Source: Rhizobium leguminosarum bv. trifolii WSM1325 (GTDB lineage Bacteria > Pseudomonadota > Alphaproteobacteria > Rhizobiales > Rhizobiaceae). Taken from it: a stretch of DNA of 64,000 nt. The DNA is taken from assembly GCA_000023185.1 (NCBI GenBank), contig CP001622.1:3162001-3226000 (forward strand), written 5' to 3'. The notes under the pieces are model-generated. The model was not told the origin of the DNA. It made no database searches and saw nothing but the letters and a program-made list of their open reading frames with translations. Made by a program: the position numbers and the translations under genes. Shown in pieces: positions 63,338 to 64,000 of the stretch. Each line of letters opens with the position of its first letter. The stretch's first letter is position 1.

Positions 63338-63810
63338 TCCTTGTCACCGTTGGAACGCAGCTGCCGTTTGATCGCCTCGTCAAGGCTGTCGACACGTTCG
63401 CAAACGAACTGTCGAAACCGGTTCTGGCGCAGATCGGCAAGGGCACCTACACGCCACAGAATATGAAATGGATCAAGAATATCGAGCCCAAAGACTTTGA
63501 TAACGTCTTTCGCGATGCAAGTGTCATCGTCTCTCATGCGGGAATTGGCACTGTGCTTACGGCCAAGCGTTTTGGGAAGCCGATCATTCTCGTTCCTCGC
63601 CAGGCGGCTCTCGGCGAACACCGAAACGATCATCAGCTCGCCACGGTGAGCCAGCTCGTGGGCCGGCCGGGCATCTATGTCGCAAACACCGATGACGATC
63701 TCCGGAACTATCTGCTCGAAGAGCTGGATAGCCCATCTCACGAAGATTCGTCGGAAGCCGGTCGGGCTTCGCTGGTCACCTACCTGAAAAACTATATTAC
63801 GACAGTCTGA
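63334..63810 (+). CDS. pssE: PssE, Alg13-like catalytic subunit of the glucuronosyltransferase
   Basis: 158 residues from TTG 63334, chosen because AGGAG at 63322-63326 is 7 bases upstream and the protein then starts MILVTVGTQLPFDRLVKAVD, the Alg13 N-terminus. VIVSHAGIGTVLTAKRFGKP is the UDP-sugar binding loop with HAGxGT, followed by PRQAALGEHRNDHQLA. It needs PssD at the membrane for activity. The frame upstream to 63283 overlaps pssD and is not used. Confidence 0.92.
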   Translation: MILVTVGTQLPFDRLVKAVDTFANELSKPVLAQIGKGTYTPQNMKWIKNIEPKDFDNVFRDASVIVSHAGIGTVLTAKRFGKPIILVPRQAALGEHRNDHQLATVSQLVGRPGIYVANTDDDLRNYLLEELDSPSHEDSSEAGRASLVTYLKNYITTV

Positions 63811-63855
63811 CCCCCAAGAGCCGTCATAGACTTTGACGCTGACGAGCGAATATTT

Positions 63856-64000
63856 TCATTCTCCGCAATTTTTGCCGGCGATACGTTTGATGAGTTCAGG
63901 CGCGATGATTTTGGAGGCCATGTCGGGCTGAGGATGCCCGCCATCAGGAATCGCCGTGGCCAGATCATCCGGCGTCAGACGCTCCCAGTTGGGCCGGTGG
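63856..64000 (-). CDS. Partial minus-strand gene, C-terminus only
   Basis: Reading the minus strand from the window edge gives HRPNWERLTPDDLATAIPDG, GHPQPDMASKIIAPELIKRI and AGKNCGE before a TGA at 63856-63858. The frame is open to the end of the window, so at least 47 codons are visible and the start lies outside. The 'DGGHPxPxMA' ending resembles the last block of SGNH/GDSL-type hydrolases, where His is catalytic, but the fragment is too short to be sure. It is convergent with pssE. Confidence 0.5.
   Translation of the reverse strand, partial: HRPNWERLTPDDLATAIPDGGHPQPDMASKIIAPELIKRIAGKNCGE

Overview
The window is chromosomal DNA of a fast-growing Rhizobium, most like the R. leguminosarum / R. 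etli / R. phaseoli group. This rests on the chvE-gguABC sugar-uptake locus with its divergent LysR regulator, an L-arabinonate dehydratase whose cluster cysteines and catalytic serine fall where I recall them in the R. leguminosarum enzyme, a pss-type exopolysaccharide cluster ending in pssD-pssE, and rhizobial palindromic repeats. No database search was possible, so all names rest on motifs, lengths and gene order.

1-9.7 kb: end of a LacI regulator, an AlkC-type DNA glycosylase, an RhlE-like DEAD-box helicase, an EamA transporter, a three-gene operon (circularly permuted ATP-grasp, alpha-E, transglutaminase-like) and a receiver/HD-GYP protein. 9.7-19.3 kb: a minus-strand pentose operon with uptake (chvE, gguA, gguB), gguC, an aldehyde dehydrogenase and L-arabinonate dehydratase, facing the LysR gene gbpR. 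19.3-23.6 kb: a small HPD-motif protein, a Tat-exported Hint-domain protein, relics of a tandem duplication, idhA and a palindromic element. 23.6-28.7 kb: a ROK regulator facing a xylose-type ABC operon, then tRNA-Arg(CCG).

28.7-44.3 kb is an accessory region: small exported proteins, a sugar-nucleotide epimerase preceded by a decayed copy of its own 5' end, an ABC-2 polysaccharide exporter (wzm/wzt) with two glycosyltransferases, and facing it a 1015-residue protein joining a GT2 glycosyltransferase, a NodS-like methyltransferase and a NodB-like deacetylase. An AT-rich, gene-poor stretch follows.

44.9-50.5 kb is the most interesting part: a minus-strand set of HTH regulator, large BTAD/TPR regulator, 70-residue peptide, YcaO and TfuA. 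YcaO-TfuA pairs install thioamides in peptide backbones, so this looks like a locus for a thioamidated RiPP with dedicated regulators. 50.9-64 kb: two membrane-anchored hypotheticals, then the plus-strand exopolysaccharide cluster: GH10 hydrolase, GT4, acyltransferase, two pyruvyltransferases, flippase, four GT2 enzymes and the PssD/PssE pair. Most genes there overlap or lie close together. A convergent partial gene ends the window.
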